Part shown: positions 62,786 to 64,000 of the stretch, piece after piece
Layout of the letters: every line of letters starts with the position of its first letter
Position numbering within the stretch: the stretch's first letter is position 1
Assembly: GCA_035551995.1 (NCBI GenBank)
Contig: DASZME010000096.1
Span: 36,661 to 100,660, forward strand
Direction: 5' to 3'
Length of the DNA: 64,000 nt
Origin: RYN-428 sp035551995
GTDB taxonomy: Bacteria; Planctomycetota; Phycisphaerae; Tepidisphaerales; Tepidisphaeraceae
Notes under the pieces: model-generated
What the model saw: the letters and a program-made list of their open reading frames with translations, nothing else
Told to the model about the DNA's origin: nothing
Databases searched by the model: none
Translations under genes and position numbers: made by a program

Positions 62786-63574
62786 TTAACAACTTGCTCC
62801 CGTGTACGTCGATGTGCTTGTAGTTCCGGCGTCCAATACCAATTGAGGCTGCGACGTGATAACGATGGTATGGCTGCTGTCGTTTATCGTGACTGCCGTC
62901 ACGTTGGTTACGACGGTTCCACTAGGCTTCTCTTGTGCGACCGAATAAAGGTGAATCGCCCCGCTGTTGTCGAGATATGCGAGTCCGGGCGTCTTGCTGC
63001 CGGGCGTGTCATATTTGCAATTGCTGTACCTCGTCACGTCTGGCGTCTTCGTTGTTGCAAGCTGAGTGCTGCCGTCTTCCGCATATACGGTATAAGTGAA
63101 GTCGCACGTTGTTCCGCCCGTCATGCTCCCCGCCGATCCTCCGTCCGTGCTGACTTTGACGGGGAACATTGGCGGCGGCAATTGGTTGAATCGGAAAACG
63201 GCTTTCGGCGGGGTTTCGGCATCGAAGGTCATAACCATCCAAACGATTGTTCCTGATGGAATGGGCGGCGTGTGCGCTCCTGCCGTCGATACCTCCCACC
63301 CATTGACGGCGGGCGTAATGCTATCTGTTCGTCCGCTAGGCTTATCGCCCAACGTGGGCGGTGAAGACGTGCCGGTATCGTGCTGCTCTGCAAACTGATA
63401 ATTCCACGGGCCGCTACTTCCACTCTGAGGCGTGTATCCGTTTAGCTTTGCCCAAAATCCCGGTTGAATGAGTCCACGACGATACTGTTCCGGTCCTGAA
63501 AGATGAAGCACTTTTTCAGTGCGTCTTACCGATTCTCCAACACGTTGTATGTCACTCTTGTTAATGTTAAACAT
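62786..63574 (-). CDS. Unknown 262-aa protein, phage-structure-like
   Basis: The ATG at 63574 overlaps the upstream stop (TAATG), indicating coupling. The N-terminus is helical (SDIQRVGESVRRTEKVLHLS), followed by long Thr/Ser/Gly/Pro-rich beta sequence with GTIVWMVMTFDAETPPKAVF, TCDFTYTVYAEDGSTQLATT and GLAYLDNSGAIHLYSVAQEK. No signal peptide or enzyme motif is visible. The texture resembles a phage tail or spike protein. The family is not recognised. Confidence 0.55.
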   Translation of the reverse strand: MFNINKSDIQRVGESVRRTEKVLHLSGPEQYRRGLIQPGFWAKLNGYTPQSGSSGPWNYQFAEQHDTGTSSPPTLGDKPSGRTDSITPAVNGWEVSTAGAHTPPIPSGTIVWMVMTFDAETPPKAVFRFNQLPPPMFPVKVSTDGGSAGSMTGGTTCDFTYTVYAEDGSTQLATTKTPDVTRYSNCKYDTPGSKTPGLAYLDNSGAIHLYSVAQEKPSGTVVTNVTAVTINDSSHTIVITSQPQLVLDAGTTSTSTYTGASC

Positions 63575-63855
63575 TAAGAAAATGGATTGACCGGGCATGA
63601 AAGCCCGCTCCAATCTGCCCCATTCAAAGTTTGATACCCGTCTGGCGGTCCCGAAGGAAAAATAACTGCATCGCTTCCCCCGCTCGTCGTTCCGTCGCCA
63701 TTTAGCAAGCCTCCGCTTCCATCCAAAAATATCGGGCCATACGTTCCGGTCTGCGGATCAACGTAGTTAACCACTTTGCCCGATCCATCCTTGTAACGAT
63801 AACCGTAATCAAATGGCTGAAAGTTCCATGACAATCCATCGTTGCGAAACTTCAT
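63574..63855 (-). CDS. Unknown 93-aa protein next to the IS3 end
   Basis: The product is polar and Gly/Asp-rich (NFQPFDYGYRYKDGSGKVVN, FLDGSGGLLNGDGTTSGGSD). The frame stays open upstream through the insertion sequence end, so the original gene may have been longer and lost its 5' end when the element inserted. The ATG at 63855 lies only six bases from the proposed element terminus. It couples to the 262-aa gene by TAATG. Confidence 0.5.
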   Translation of the reverse strand: MKFRNDGLSWNFQPFDYGYRYKDGSGKVVNYVDPQTGTYGPIFLDGSGGLLNGDGTTSGGSDAVIFPSGPPDGYQTLNGADWSGLSCPVNPFS

Positions 63856-63860
63856 GGGAA

Positions 63861-64000
63861 TGAACTTCCCCCCGTATGGCGGGCGCGGGGAAGTGACTAA
63901 TTGAAACTCGCCTCGAACGCTTCGGGGCTCATGTAGTTTAACGAACTGTGCAGCCGTTTGCGATTGTAAAACACCTCGATGTACTCAAAGATCGACCGGC
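63861..64000 (-). mobile_element. IS3-family insertion sequence, 3' end (truncated by the window)
   Basis: The right edge of the window holds the terminal part of an IS3-family element with the end of its transposase gene. The proposed terminal inverted repeat starts at 63861 with TGAACTTCCCCCCGTATGG, which has the TGA...CCCC form usual for IS3 ends. The other end and the target duplication lie outside the window. Confidence 0.75.
63897..64000 (-). CDS. IS3-family transposase OrfB, C-terminal 33 residues
   Basis: The minus strand reads RSIFEYIEVFYNRKRLHSSL then NYMSPEAFEASFN and a TAG stop. This is the standard C-terminus of the IS3-type DDE integrase (rve) with the YNRKRLHSSLNYMSP motif; the catalytic Asp/Asp lie beyond the window and the last Glu would be just upstream. 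It was likely made by frameshifting from orfA as in other IS3 elements. Confidence 0.92.
   Translation of the reverse strand, partial: RSIFEYIEVFYNRKRLHSSLNYMSPEAFEASFN

Overview
The window looks like a chromosomal stretch of a planctomycete. The evidence is a DUF1501 protein at the left edge, a membrane protein ending in the planctomycete-type zinc ribbon (GYDLRATPDRCPECG), a giant PQQ/TPR secreted protein and two copies of a GTTTAGCGG...GCGG palindromic repeat. Base composition is GC-rich to about 60.1 kb, then visibly more AT-rich. No rRNA, tRNA or CRISPR array was seen.

Layout: (1) 1-1.27 kb, 3' part of a DUF1501 gene, then about 480 bp without a convincing gene. (2) 1.75-4.69 kb, minus strand: a flavin halogenase-like oxidoreductase, an acyl carrier protein and a ketoacyl synthase, a small fatty-acid/polyketide-like cassette. 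(3) 4.99-35.3 kb, plus strand: a nearly complete extracellular contractile injection system (eCIS, Afp/PVC-like). Its genes are a DUF4255 cap protein, two sheaths, two tubes, a LysM tube/baseplate protein, a 53-aa DUF5908-like protein, separate gp27-like and gp5-like hub/spike proteins, a 733-aa unknown with a C-terminal membrane segment, gp25, baseplate J, an Afp12-like wedge protein with an N-terminal propeller-like part, two fibre-type proteins (one collagen-like), a helix-hairpin-helix protein, a GT4 glycosyltransferase, a likely tape-measure protein, an AAA+ ATPase, and a 1066-aa cargo with a DUF4157 head and a C-terminal LHH (HNH/Endo VII) nuclease.

(4) 35.5-39.7 kb, minus strand: two multidomain glycosyltransferase/methyltransferase fusions. 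(5) 40-60 kb, housekeeping and signalling genes: MsrA lipoprotein, zinc-ribbon membrane protein, MTA phosphorylase-family protein, PQQ/TPR protein, AddB and AddA, TruD, a SET protein, a kinase-like protein, a response regulator and a receiver-histidine kinase. (6) 60.1-64 kb, mostly minus strand: a block of small, Cys-rich or phage-structure-like unknown genes, one of them frameshifted, interrupted at the right edge by an IS3-family element. It looks like a mobile or prophage-derived island.

The centre of interest is the eCIS operon. Structural genes, a sugar transferase, the tape measure, the ATPase and the nuclease cargo run in one direction, and the last four are joined by ATGA-type overlaps or short coupled junctions. 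This suggests a particle loaded with a DNA- or RNA-cutting toxin and possibly decorated with sugar. Products were assigned by reading motifs; no database search was run.
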